A stretch of DNA of 64,000 nt, from contig NC_084804.1 in NCBI RefSeq assembly GCF_963583255.1, forward strand, positions 31,970,953 to 32,034,952, given 5' to 3'. This DNA comes from Pyrus communis. Taxonomy: Eukaryota; Streptophyta; Magnoliopsida; Rosales; Rosaceae. Position numbers and translations under genes: made by a program. Below are positions 46,901 through 56,875 of this stretch, piece after piece (the stretch's first letter is position 1; each line of letters begins with the position of its first letter). A model generated the notes under the pieces. The model worked only from the letters and a program-made list of their open reading frames with translations, made no database searches and was not told the DNA's origin.

Positions 46901-47008
46901 TTAGGAGAGTGGGTCGTTTCAAATCATTCGTGTTAGAACACTGAAAACAAGTGTGTAAATGCTCAATAGAGATAAAGTGCCCTAGACAAAAAGTTCTTGC
47001 ATGTAGTT
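43951..47008 (+). repeat. Second tandem duplication, copy 2 (partner 40653-43134)
   Basis: Collinear with copy 1, with the private 1,027-base TIR element at 45497-46523. Substitutions and small indels are scattered throughout, so the duplication is not recent. No complete gene can be supported in either copy. Confidence 0.85.
45497..46523. mobile_element. PIF/Harbinger-like TIR transposon with TTA target duplication and empty site in copy 1
   Basis: The left end GGCCATCTCCAACCGAAGGG and the inverted right end GGCCATCTCCAACTGAGGGC match. TTA stands on both sides (45494-45496 and 46524-46526), and copy 1 near 42620-42625 has a single TTA in the same context (CTATTAGAGAGG). Two internal hairpins are notable: 45685-45723 (CAACGGCTAACTGACATCAG and complement) and 46255-46313 (AAATCCAACGGCTAGGTGAT and complement). 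No transposase is present. Confidence 0.9.
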
Positions 47009-47582
47009 TAATAAATTACAAGGGAATGATGAAATTACTTAACAAGATTAATTAAGTTGTCTTCATTAATTGTATTGACAAGTCGTAATTAGATTTAGGC
47101 TTTCATGTGGTGAGCATATACGAAATTGAATTTTGAGATTTGTGTCTATTTACTACACGAATCTCGAAATTCAAACTCATCTAACGGTAAATAGGGTGGT
47201 GAGCATATACCACACTAAATGATGATGAACAAAAATGCTCCCATATATATATAGACACTGCATATTTCAAAATATATATTAACGCCTTTCTGAGACAATA
47301 TTTCTGCATGCCACTCTAGAGAATAAGTTGAATATTAATCAGAGATAATTTCTTTTCGAACAACACAATCACACAATACAATTTCTTTTCGAACAACACA
47401 ATCACACAATACAATATCACATACAAACTTAAAAGCAGACCCCAGAAAAAATAAGATAGGAAAAAGAACTTAAAAAAAAAACACAGAGAGATGACCTATA
47501 AATATTTAATTAACAGGCTTGTTAACCCAAAGATCTGCCCACTGAAGATGGAGGGTGTATAAACAAGAAGAACTGAGACTGA
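47009..47582. other. AT-rich spacer downstream of PROPEP copy D
   Basis: Holds a 36-base direct duplication at about 47352-47415 (TTTCTTTTCGAACAACACAA type). No gene is supported. The segment near 47500-47582 is probably the 3' untranslated region of the minus-strand gene. Confidence 0.5.
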
Positions 47583-48168
47583 TCAATTAGTTTTCCCACC
47601 TTTCCCTGTGCTTAGTCCAGGTCTTTCTCGAGCGCTCACCTTTATCCTTGTAATTGCAGCAGCTTCGTCCTGCACATTAAAAAACACATATTTTGTGCAT
47701 TACCGTAACATGATCTATCTCTATAATTCAAACATGGGTTTAGTGATTTTTTTTTTCTCCAATATTGAAAGGGGTCTCAAGTTCAAATTCCGCTCCGAAG
47801 TTAATTCGTCAAATAAAATAAACGAAAACAAAAACCCACAATGCATGTCTACAATATATGTGTTAGAGAGAGAGAGAGAGACTAACTGCAGTTTCTGTAG
47901 CTGATGAAGATGGAGGATCACCGTATGTCATCAGAAGTGATGGAACTGCACCATCAAGTAGCTGTTCTGAGGTTGGAGGAGTAATTTTCTCGGGGTTTAT
48001 TTCATCAGTGTCTTTGTCCTCCTGAGATTTAGTCTCAATGCCCAAACACTTGAAAAAAGCCCGGACGGCTTCTTCAAGGAAGTGGCATGGAAATATATAG
48101 TTACTTCTCTTGTCCATCAACTCTTCCTCCTCATCAGCTGATACTTTATGCGACAGTGAGTACTCCAT
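47583..48168 (-). CDS. PROPEP-like gene, copy D, two exons, apparently intact
   Basis: On the minus strand, exon 1 is 48168-47887 and exon 2 is 47669-47583 (122 residues). It starts MEYSLSHKVSADEEEELMDK and has the PROPEP-type segment FPCHFLEEAVRAFFKCLGIE. An acidic and Ser/Pro-rich spacer follows. The donor is GCA/GTTAG and the acceptor GTGCAG/GAC, phase 0, at the same place as in the other copies. Exon 2 encodes 28 residues, ending with the basic peptide ARERPGLSTGKGGKTN preceded by ITRIKVS; the last 23 residues have the size, charge and C-terminal Asn of characterised Pep peptides. The frame is open upstream to an ATG at 48294 (42 more residues, basic). The ATG at 48168 is chosen because its context (GAAGAAGAAG...ATGGA) matches the copy A leader. 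No signal peptide is seen. Confidence 0.75.
47866..47881 (-). repeat. (CT)n tract (sense) in the PROPEP copy D intron
   Basis: Seen as GA on the plus strand, immediately after the donor of the minus-strand gene. It corresponds in position to the CT tracts of the three other copies. Confidence 0.8.
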
Positions 48169-48294
48169 TTCAACAAATATCTTCTTCTTCTTCCTTTGAA
48201 TCTTGCAACCAGCTTCACCTACTCCTTTTAATACCCTCTTAAGTGGTTCTGCTCTACCTTCAGATATCGCTTTAAATAACTCTGTTCGTTCCAA

Positions 48295-48781
48295 TTCTGA
48301 TAGATGTACAGAATTACCCTTCTCTTTTATGTTCTATTACATAATAAGGACTTACATGAAATGAGTTAACTGTCAATATGTTGTCTCAAATTCTTCTTAT
48401 GCATTGTGTTAGTGGCTCGAAACATTGGGGCTGGCCTTGAGAATTTGGGGGCTCTAGGCGAGCCTTTGAAGTGGAGCACTAGAGTTCTTTGACTTCCGAC
48501 CATTTGAACATTGATATGTATAGAAACAAATTTCGCCGAATACATGAAAAAGTCTATTTATACATCAAATATCATTAAAAATCAACATTCAACTCAATAT
48601 TATGCCGATAAAATCTTAAAGAACAATAAAACCTAATTAAATAATATAAGAAATTCACAATTCCCAAATATATCTACATAAACCAAATAACAACACAGTA
48701 ATAATAATAATATCAAACCATTGGTCCATCACCATACCATAGAAAAATGTCTCAATAACTCAAAAAGATAAAACTCTAAAA

Positions 48782-48814
<33 letters not shown>

Positions 48815-50090
48815 GTCTCTTCGATTACCTTATCAATTTGCAATCGAGGTGTTTGTTTGGAGAATGCAACAAAGGCTAAAGGGTTTAGCTGTTTAGCGTC
48901 TGGTGTCTGGCGGTCCGGGGAGGGCGACAAAAAAAGTAAACAGGTTTGTTTTTCAAGTCAATAAGAACAAGTTTGAGTCACTTAACGTTTCACTTTTTAC
49001 GTACAAAGCAGGCTTGTTGTTTTTTCTTCAATTAATTATATAAAATAATTAAATCTTACAAATTTTAGGCTTAGCCGTTCAGCCCATCGGCTATTGCATT
49101 TAGACAAAGACTTAAAGTTTGTAGACAATTTTTCTCATCAATACATTACGTCTCGAATTGAAACAGTTCTCTTCTCAAAAATCTCCATCATGGTTTTGAT
49201 TAAATCGAATATATGGGAACCTATGTGCCATACAAACCTCGGGAGTGTATCTATTGGGTGCCACCATTTTTAATTTCTGACCATTTCGTGGTATTTTGCA
49301 TACCAACCAAGTGCATCAGAACTTGCTTGTAATAAATGGCACATAAATGTTCATGCTCCTTTTGATTATCCACATTTAATGTAATTTGACTTCCCTGTCA
49401 AACATGTAGATCTGCTAATCAGAACAAACGTAAAATTTGACGAAAATCAAATTAACTTGTTTTAATTTTTTTTTTTTATTTTTTATTTTTGCCTCATTTG
49501 TTAGAGAGGATGAGATTAGGTAAGACTATATTAAAAGCATTTGAAGGAAAAAATGAACGACAACTTCCTTATTTTGTTAAGTTGAAGGTTATTTATGAAG
49601 AAAAAATTGTTAATTTTAATCCTATCATTTTTGCAAAGAATAGTAGGGACATCTTTTCTTCGTAAATAACCTTCAACTTGAACAAATATGAAAGTAGTCA
49701 TCCATTTCTTTCTTCAAAATGTTTGCAATATAATGAATAGCCTTATCTAAGTCAATCCTCTATAACAAACGACGCCTAATATTTTTCATATGTACGTTAT
49801 GCAGCCATGCAGAGAATTAAACGAATGTAGAATTCTCGTCTTATTTTTACTTTTAATAGCTCAGGTTAGTGTGTTTATAGAAAGCTTGTTTCACTCTTAG
49901 GAAAAATATGTTTGATCGTTCAACTTAAATTTTTAAGGGAAAAATTTTGCAATGTCATATGAACTTGTACGCATTTTTTAATTTGTCATATAAACTAAAA
50001 TTTTAAGTCATTTGTTATACCAACTTTTTGAAATTAATTTGTCATATCTCCCTAACTCCGTTAAGTTTTCTATCCAATATAAGTCACGTG
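48295..50090. other. Intergenic DNA with an inverted-repeat MITE-like stretch
   Basis: A T run of about 26 lies at 48789-48814. At about 49508-49765 the left part (GACAACTTCCTTATTTTGTT, AAGTTGAAGGTTATTTATGA) is mirrored on the right (CGTAAATAACCTTCAACTTG, GTCATCCATTTCTTTC), a MITE. Half of a related element is at 56030-56110. No gene is supported. Confidence 0.5.
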
Positions 50091-50121
50091 TGAGCACATA
50101 GGGACGAAGCTAGAGATTTAT

Positions 50122-50473
50122 GGTACCGTTTGGTACGTGGGACGGGACGGAACAGAGTGGGACAAGGCGTTCCGTCCCACGTTTGGTGCGCCTAAAACGG
50201 GTGAAACGAGCTGTTCCACGGAACGAGTTTTGGATGAATTTTCGTTCCATCTCATCCCCCTGGAACGACTCGTTCCACATCCGTGGAACACAAAATTATA
50301 ACCTCTCCGTCTCCTTCTTCTTCCTCCTTGTTTCCATCCGAGGGCATCTTTGCTCCCGCTCCGTTCCTTCCCGTCCTGTCCCGTCCCGTCCCGTCCCGTC
50401 CCGTCCCATTCCGTTCCGTTCCGTCCCGTCCCATTCCGTTCCGTTCCGTCCCGTCTGCATACCAAACGATACC
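50122..50473. mobile_element. Small TIR element with CCCGT-type minisatellite, nested in the hAT element
   Basis: The ends GGTACCGTTTGGTACGTGGG and (inverted) GGTATCGTTTGGTATGCAGA match. The right half is an array of 5-base units CCCGT and TTCCG types (50378-50456), complementary to GGGACGGGACGGAAC near the left end. No clear target duplication is present, and the reading frames over the array (Pro-Ser-Arg or Gly-Thr-rich) are artefacts of the repeat. Confidence 0.6.
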
Positions 50474-50651
50474 ACATGTGAATGGGGGCATCCTCAAACA
50501 ACAAAGTCATAATTAAAAAGCTCAAAAATTTACTAAACACAATACTTATATATTAATCCATTAAGTTTTTCATACAGCAGTCCCTTACAATATCCCTCGA
50601 CGTGTTTTCATGTTTTGAAAGCGTTGCATGACAACATCATTACCAATGCCA

Positions 50652-52911
50652 TCAAATATCTCTCTCTATAAAAATAACCATGTTATCATTCATCCATTGA
50701 TCTCCCATCCGATTTCTCAATCGATTCTTCAGAATTTTCATGACTGAAAATGCTCTTTCAACGGTTGCAGTAGCAACTGGAAGAGTTAGTGCTAATGTCA
50801 CAAGCAAGTAAACCAGCGAATACACCTTCTGTTTCTTACATTGAACCATTTTTTTTGCAAGATCTCCAATCTCTTTTAAACCTGAAAACTCAATGCTAGA
50901 CCGCATATCCACAATGTCAGTCTCAAGTTGAATCTTAAGTATCACCAGCTCATTCGTAGAGAAGTCTTTAGGATAAAATTGGGCAAGACGCAATAGCTTT
51001 TGGCTATCAAAAGCAGAGAAGGAGTCGGCTAGACATAAACATGCCAACACAAAGAAGTAACTCAGTGTTGGTCTCATTGAAACGATTATTTAGTTCTTGA
51101 AGTTGCTAATCCAAAATAACATAAAATATCCTAACACAATAATGATGCATATTTGTGACTGCTTGTGCTTTTCGTTGCCCCATATTAGGCACATCAATAT
51201 CATGTTTAAGATAAAATTATGAGACTTCACTAAGTAAAGAATCCCAACCACTTTTCCTCATTATCTCCAACCTTTGCTTACAAACTCCAACCAACTTCAT
51301 GGCATTTACAATATCCTAATCCTTCCTTTGCAATGCTTGTGACAATTCATTGGTTATTCCTAGTATATCTTTCATCAAGTGTAGATTAAACACAAAATCG
51401 AATGATTGCATAGAATCCAATAAATTATTTGCTTCACATCTTTGTTGAGAGCTTACTCCATCATCTGCTATTACTTCAAGTACATCAAGTATGGATGAAA
51501 ACATAGTCATTATACTTACTAAAGTACCAAGGTGTGAACCCCAACGTGTTTCTCTAGCACGTTTCAAAGTAGTTTCTTGATTTTTGCCTTTCCCACTTGT
51601 AAACTCACCATTGTTTAGTGCTTCAATAACTGCAATAGATTGCTTCTCTTGAAGAAGATCACAACGCTTCGATGAAGCTCCAACAACATTTACCAAAATA
51701 GTAATTATACTAAAAAGAGACTCAATTTGGATGTTCTTCTTTGCCACAGCTACAAAAGCTAATTGAAGTTGATGTGCAAAGCAATGAATATAATAAGCAC
51801 AACCACTTTCTTTCATAATAAGAGCTTTAAGACCATTGAACTCACCTTGCATATTGCTGGCCCCATTGTAACCTTGCCCACGCAACCTAGACATGCTCAA
51901 TTTATGCCTAGAAAATACCTCATCAATGGTTTCCTTAAGTGAGAGAGCAGTGGTACTAGTAACATGCTCAATGCCAATAAAACGCTCAACAACATGCCCA
52001 TTCTTGTCCACATAATGCAATACAATAGCCATTTGTTCCTTCGTTGATACGTCGCGAGATTCATCAATCAAAATAGAGAACAACGAAGTGCCAACGTCTT
52101 TAATAATAGCCTTGATCGTCTCAGTTGCACAAGCATTTACAATGTCTTTTTGAATATCTGGTGATGTCAATTTGTGATTCTCTGGAGCATTTTTCAAAGT
52201 AACGGCTTTCACATCCTCATTGTGATCGGCAAGAAACTGTAGAAGCTCATGAAAGTTTCCATGGTTGCTGGAATGTTCAGATTCATCATTACCACGAAAT
52301 GCAAGCCCTTGTCTCAAAAGAAATTGACAACAATCAATTGATGCATTCAACCAAGCTCTATATTGAATTCGAGCTTCATCATGAGTTTTAGAGAAGAATG
52401 ACTGGATATGTTGTTTTTGACTCCTTAAAGCTTCAAAATTACTCCATGCTTGATTGTGTGCACTATTGATGCCTCCAATATGAGTTAGAAGTCTTTCTTT
52501 CTTCTTCCAATTAGAAAATCCTTCGCCAACAAAGAAATCACCACTTGCTTGTTCTCCAATGTTTGGTTTAAAAAGGTAGCAACATAGACAAAAGGCAGCA
52601 TCTTTTTCTACACTATATTCCAACCAAGTAGGAAAATCATCCAACCAAGCAGGGTTGAATCGCCTTTGCGTGTCTCCATATTTCTTGTAAGGAAAATTAT
52701 GGGTTTTAGGTTGTTGAGGACCAGCTAGCACATACGCTATTCGTACTTGATCTCGAATATTAGGATTGTAATCCAAAATTCGAATTCGCTTACTAGGATC
52801 TGATGGAAGATTTGATAAAATAAATTCTGTACTATCTTGTCCCTGAGTATCATTATTTTTCTTAATAACTGGGGATGGCGGCACTGATATTTTTTTGAAA
52901 AACCTCTCCAC
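50652..52911 (-). pseudogene. hAT-family transposase (TTF zinc finger, DUF4371, dimerisation domain), broken
   Basis: The frame opens at 52911 (MERFFKKISVPPSPVIKKNN) and runs 531 codons. Near residues 85-150 it has the TTF-type zinc finger with FCLCCYLF and a WLEYSVEKDAAFC context. DUF4371 follows with LIDESRDVSTKEQMAIVLHY, RGQGYNGASNMQGEFNGLKA and IHCFAHQLQLAFVAVAKKN. A TAG stop follows ALQRKD at 51316; the same frame continues the protein (DIVNAMKLVGVCKQRLEIMR) through two more stops. A frameshift near 51040-51060 leads into the dimerisation part (50652-51077) with TVERAFSVMKILKNRLRNRM. In an intact relative this is one protein of about 750 residues. Three stops and one indel make it inactive, although most of the catalytic region is preserved, suggesting loss in the not-distant past. 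Confidence 0.9.
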
Positions 52912-53642
52912 GATGTTTCAGTCTGCAAAGTTAGTCATATTGACCAATAACATATACGGTTCATATATAATTTGTAGAATTTATAGAATAAAAATCTCAA
53001 TAAAATTCTTAGACTCTTAGTCCTAGAGCATCCATATCCAACCAAGGCAACAATTCAATTAACCAATAGCAATAAGCATACAAATTATTCAACAAATAAA
53101 CATTTAATTCAAAAAATCATATGAACAAATGTATACCCATATTCATAGAATTCGTAATTTCATAATTTCATTCATCAATAATCATAGGATTCATTTCATT
53201 AATCAATAATCAATAAGTCAATAACCGTATTAGTGCATTACCATATCCATATGATTCTATATTACTATACCAATTGAACAAAAATTCGTCTTAAATAATT
53301 AATTAGGGTTAGGGATTATAGATTTAGGAATTAAAAAATTTACCTAAACATATATATGTCGGCTAGAGTGTGGCTCAGTGGCTGGTTGCTGGCATGGCTG
53401 GGAAGAACAACTTTGCTTCTGTTCCGTTCCGTTTCAAGCTGTTGGGGTTGGGGGAAGAGCAGCAACAAGCTGCTCTCTGATTGGCAAGCCACAATGGGCA
53501 ATGAAAACAAAACAGAGGGATGGAATTATGGGACCGTGGGGACAAGCGGTCCCCCACTATAACGTATATTTTTTTTTTCTTCAAACAGATACGAAACGAT
53601 GCCGTTTCGTTCACCTTTTTTTTTAATTTTTTTTTACCAGGA

Positions 53643-53662
53643 CCAAAACGACGTCGTTTTGG
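53643..53662. repeat. Perfect 20-base palindrome
   Basis: CCAAAACGACGTCGTTTTGG, with ACGT at its centre, inside the hAT element near its 5' (minus-strand) side. It may be a subterminal or promoter element; nothing further can be said. Confidence 0.7.
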
Positions 53663-53867
53663 CCTGGATTTAAAAAAAAAAAAATAGTAAGACCCAGCTC
53701 TGCTTCTACAGAACCAGATCGAAGCAAAAGTGCTGAACCAAAAAAAACTTAGTGGTGGCTTTGTTGCTGCAGAACCAGATCAGTTTGAGCAGCATGCCAG
53801 CATCAGAAAAATCTCAGTGGGGGTATCCACCCCCTAGGCCCATGGTAGCTCCGCCATTGTGAGCACA

Positions 53868-54803
53868 TGACTTGTGTTTAGGGTTATTCCGGTCATTTTA
53901 ATACCTTACTTACCTTTTATTAAGTTGTATTCGACAAAAACTATAGGGTTTCTCAGGCGATGGAACAATATTTTTGATATGATAGCAATGAAATGATCAT
54001 GCAATGCACTCTATTTTGGCTATTCCAAATATGTAATGATACACAAGTGGGAGTTTGCATTTTAGCATGTCATGAGGACATAATATCATACGGGCTCTAT
54101 AAATGAGAAACATGTTGACGTTTTGTACCATAAATGGAGTTATAGAAACATATGCGCTAAATAAAAAAAAAAAATTTAAGTGTTTGTACTAAAAAAAAAA
54201 ATTTGTGAAAAGATGTTAAAATGACCTAAATAACCCCAAACACAAGTTCATATGACATTTCAAAAAAATTTCTAATTTTTAACACTCTAAAGCTATGGTT
54301 GTATCGTTATCTTTCTTTTAGAATAGCTTAGATTAATAATATCGTTTGTAATAAAAAAAATATGAATAATAAAAAAGAAAATAAAAGTACAACAACAATA
54401 TACTATAAATAAGGATGAAATAATAACCAAAGCAACGGGTTATATTCCAAGACATCCATATCCCTAGTTGGTGTGAGCAACTCCACGCTACACCGGATTG
54501 TCATGGTAAATGGGCAGTTATTACCCAAAAACTCTAGAACCTTGCTCCAGCCCACAAGAAAAAGTCAGGCATTTCATGGGCCCTACACTGCCGGACCGCC
54601 CAATAAGGCAATTCTGGCCCGACCGTGAGCCCAAGTGGTCGACGTCATGTAAGAGGCGATGGGCGGGTGAGGCGAAGGACCCAACTTGTCGATAAGGGAG
54701 CCATCGCCGTTTCTTCCACTCCTACGTCGCTGCCGACGAATCATCAAAATGAATGGCAACTTTCTTACTTTGTCCAAATTGAAAGTTACGCATGAAAAAA
54801 TAA
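53868..54803. other. Intergenic region
   Basis: AT-rich to about 54420, then a more GC-rich stretch 54490-54740 with short reading frames that match nothing I know. No gene is supported. Confidence 0.45.
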
Positions 54804-55994
54804 TGGGTAAATTACATTTTACCATCTTAGGTTTGGGGTCGATTTTAATTCCTTACAACATCTTTAAAACATTTCACTTTCATACCTCAAATACTATTTT
54901 ATTTCAATATCCGTTACATTTTCCATCCATTAATCTGTTAAAAGCTGACGTGGCTGTCACATTTGTGCCAAGTTGTTGCCAAAGTTATGCCACATGGAAA
55001 AAAAATAAATTTTTATTACCCTATTGGGAAAAAAATAAAATTGAAAACCCAGAAACCCATAATCTTCATCCCCTGCCTCCCTCCCTCCCTACACCTTTCA
55101 TCCCTCCCTGTCCACGCCCCTTCTTCCCTCCTTGCACCCTTCATCTCTTCCTCGCCATGGACCAAACATTGCAAATCCCTACAATTCCACGTGCCCTGGC
55201 TTGAAACAAAACCCATCAAATCTAAATCCAAAAACCCATTTTTTTTTTTTTTAAAAAAAAAAGTTGATACTAAGAAACCCATTCCCCCGACCCTCGTCTA
55301 CTCTCCTTACTCTCTTTCTCGAACCCCAAACCCCCCCAGATCCAAAAACCATTTCACTCACCATAGTCTCACAACTCCCACCACCACCAACAATGGCAGT
55401 GACAGACTTCTTCGTTGGCGAGATCACGACAGAGCACCTGAAAAGTTTATTCACCATCTCTCACAAGTCATGCCACAACAGAGGAACCGCCAAGGAACTC
55501 AAAACCTCAGTTGAGTAGCTCCTACCCATAATCCAAGAAATCAAGTACTCTGACGTTAAGCTACCGGCCGAACGACAGTTCTAGCTCGACTGCATGTCGG
55601 AAGTTCTCCAGAACGGCCTCAACCGCATGATTTTTGGGAGGGAGGATTTGAGTGTCGGTGGGATTTGTGGGATTGGGTTGTAGGGAAATGGGGAGCCTGG
55701 GAGGGAGAAGAGGGGTGGGGTTCTGGGTTTTCAAGTGTTTTTTTATTTTTATTTTTATTTTTCCCAATAGGGTAATAAAAAATTATTTTTTTGCCAAGTG
55801 GTATAAATTTGGCAGCCACGTGGCACAAATATGGTAGCCACCTCAGCTTTTAACAGATCAATAAAAGAAAAATGTAACGGATCTATGATATTGAAATAAA
55901 ATAGTACTTGAGGTAAGAAAGTGAAATGTTTTAAAGATGTTGTAAGGAATTGAAATCGACCCAAAACCTGAGGTGCTAAAGTGTAATTTACCCA
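54804..55994. mobile_element. Pack-MULE-like element with long terminal inverted repeats
   Basis: Long inverted repeats run at 54804-55056 and 55719-55994. The tips are TGGGTAAATTACATTTTACC and (inverted) TGGGTAAATTACACTTTAGC, and the arms go on through matches such as CTTACAACATCTTTAAAACA, CACTTTC and CCCTATTGGGAAAAA. A-rich flanks (GAAAAAATAA and AAAATAACTG) prevent a clean call of the 9-bp duplication expected for Mutator-like elements. Arms of about 250 bases and a captured gene piece inside (55393-55622) are the features of a Pack-MULE. Confidence 0.75.
55393..55622 (+). pseudogene. Captured 5' fragment of an RPW8-domain (helper NLR-type) resistance gene
   Basis: From ATG at 55393 the frame reads MAVTDFFVGEITTEHLKSLF, then TISHKSCHNRGTAKELKTSV. 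After a stop at 55516 the same frame continues LLPIIQEIKYSDVKLPAERQ, hits another stop, and goes on LDCMSEVLQNGL. This is the start of an RPW8 domain as in ADR1/NRG1-type or related CC-R NLRs (pattern FxxGEI...LLPxIQEIKYSGVELP), by recall of the family. About 76 codons remain; the NB-ARC and LRR are absent. Preceding pyrimidine-rich DNA (55300-55390) may be the captured leader. Two in-frame stops mean no full domain is made. Confidence 0.65.
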
Positions 55995-56579
55995 AAAATA
56001 ACTGACCCTTTTAATCTTACTATTTTTGTGAAAGTACTATTGTTGTCAACAACCTTTAGTCAATATGGACAAAATATAAAAATTGTCATCCATTTCTTCA
56101 TTTAAAATACCTTTAATATATGAGCAACTGTATTATAATTCCACCTTGAGGAAGATTATAGCATTGTATCACTCAACAATATTTACCATCAAATGCAAGA
56201 GTCTCTTCATCATTTATCAATTGATAATTGAAAAGTTGAGCATCCAATTCCAACTTGATAGAGAAAAACTCGACATGTGTTGACATTTCAATCCCAAGTA
56301 GAATGCTGAAAAACTCTCGATATTTAGAAAGCTAATTATAGTGCAAACAAGGATCATTGTCATCCATAACAACGAATTAGCACGCGTCTATTAGGTAGTT
56401 AATTATAAACAGCCATAACAGTTACACTACTAACTCTTGGACCATGTATATATGTTGTCAAAGGAATATGCCTTGTACAACATATATACTTGTCTTTTGT
56501 CAATCTCATGTTCTGCTAAGATTTTCTTTCATTAATCCGCTAATTTGCGTGGATGTTTAGGCCACGTAACGTACATCAT
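55995..56579. other. AT-rich intergenic DNA
   Basis: Holds half of a MITE family also present at 49508-49765 (near 56030-56110). No gene is supported. Confidence 0.5.
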
Positions 56580-56780
56580 TGGATTGGAATGATTAACTCA
56601 TAAAATTCGAGTTATATTGGAGGAATTAGATGTAAGGGAAATGTTTTCTTTTTCATTCTATCTTTTGGTAGAGAAGGGAATTGAAAATGATAAGCGTCTT
56701 TTGGTAAGTAATTCATCTTATACTTTAAAGTTGGACAAAACTTTTTTATTTTTTCATCACGAATTATTCATTCCAATCCA
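56580..56780. mobile_element. Short MITE with TGGATTGGAATGA ends
   Basis: The left end TGGATTGGAATGATTAAC and the inverted right end TGGATTGGAATGAATAATTC match. CAT flanks both sides (56577-56579 and 56781-56783). About 200 bases, AT-rich, non-coding. Confidence 0.65.
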
Positions 56781-56875
56781 CATGACGACTAGTTGAAACC
56801 TTAGAGTACTCTTTTTTTTTTTTTTTGTTGCATTAATCATCTAAATAAAACACTCACAGCATGTTTAAAAGGTTT

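Larger units (their letters stand above)
50099..53859 (-). mobile_element. Full-length hAT transposon (TTF-type zinc finger transposase), inactivated
   Basis: TGAGCACA stands on both sides (50091-50098 and 53860-53867), an exact 8-bp target duplication. The ends TAGGGACGAAGCTAG and (inverted) CAATGGCGGAGCTAC are imperfect terminal inverted repeats with the GGCGGAGCTA core of many plant hAT elements. The transposase is on the minus strand (separate entry). The low-coordinate end carries a nested small element (50122-50473). The region 52930-53850 is AT-rich and then mixed, probably the promoter side. Confidence 0.88.

Noticed and set aside
50120..50540. Overlapping Pro-Ser-Arg and Gly-Thr-rich proteins on both strands
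   Set aside because: They are translations of a pentanucleotide array inside a small transposon.
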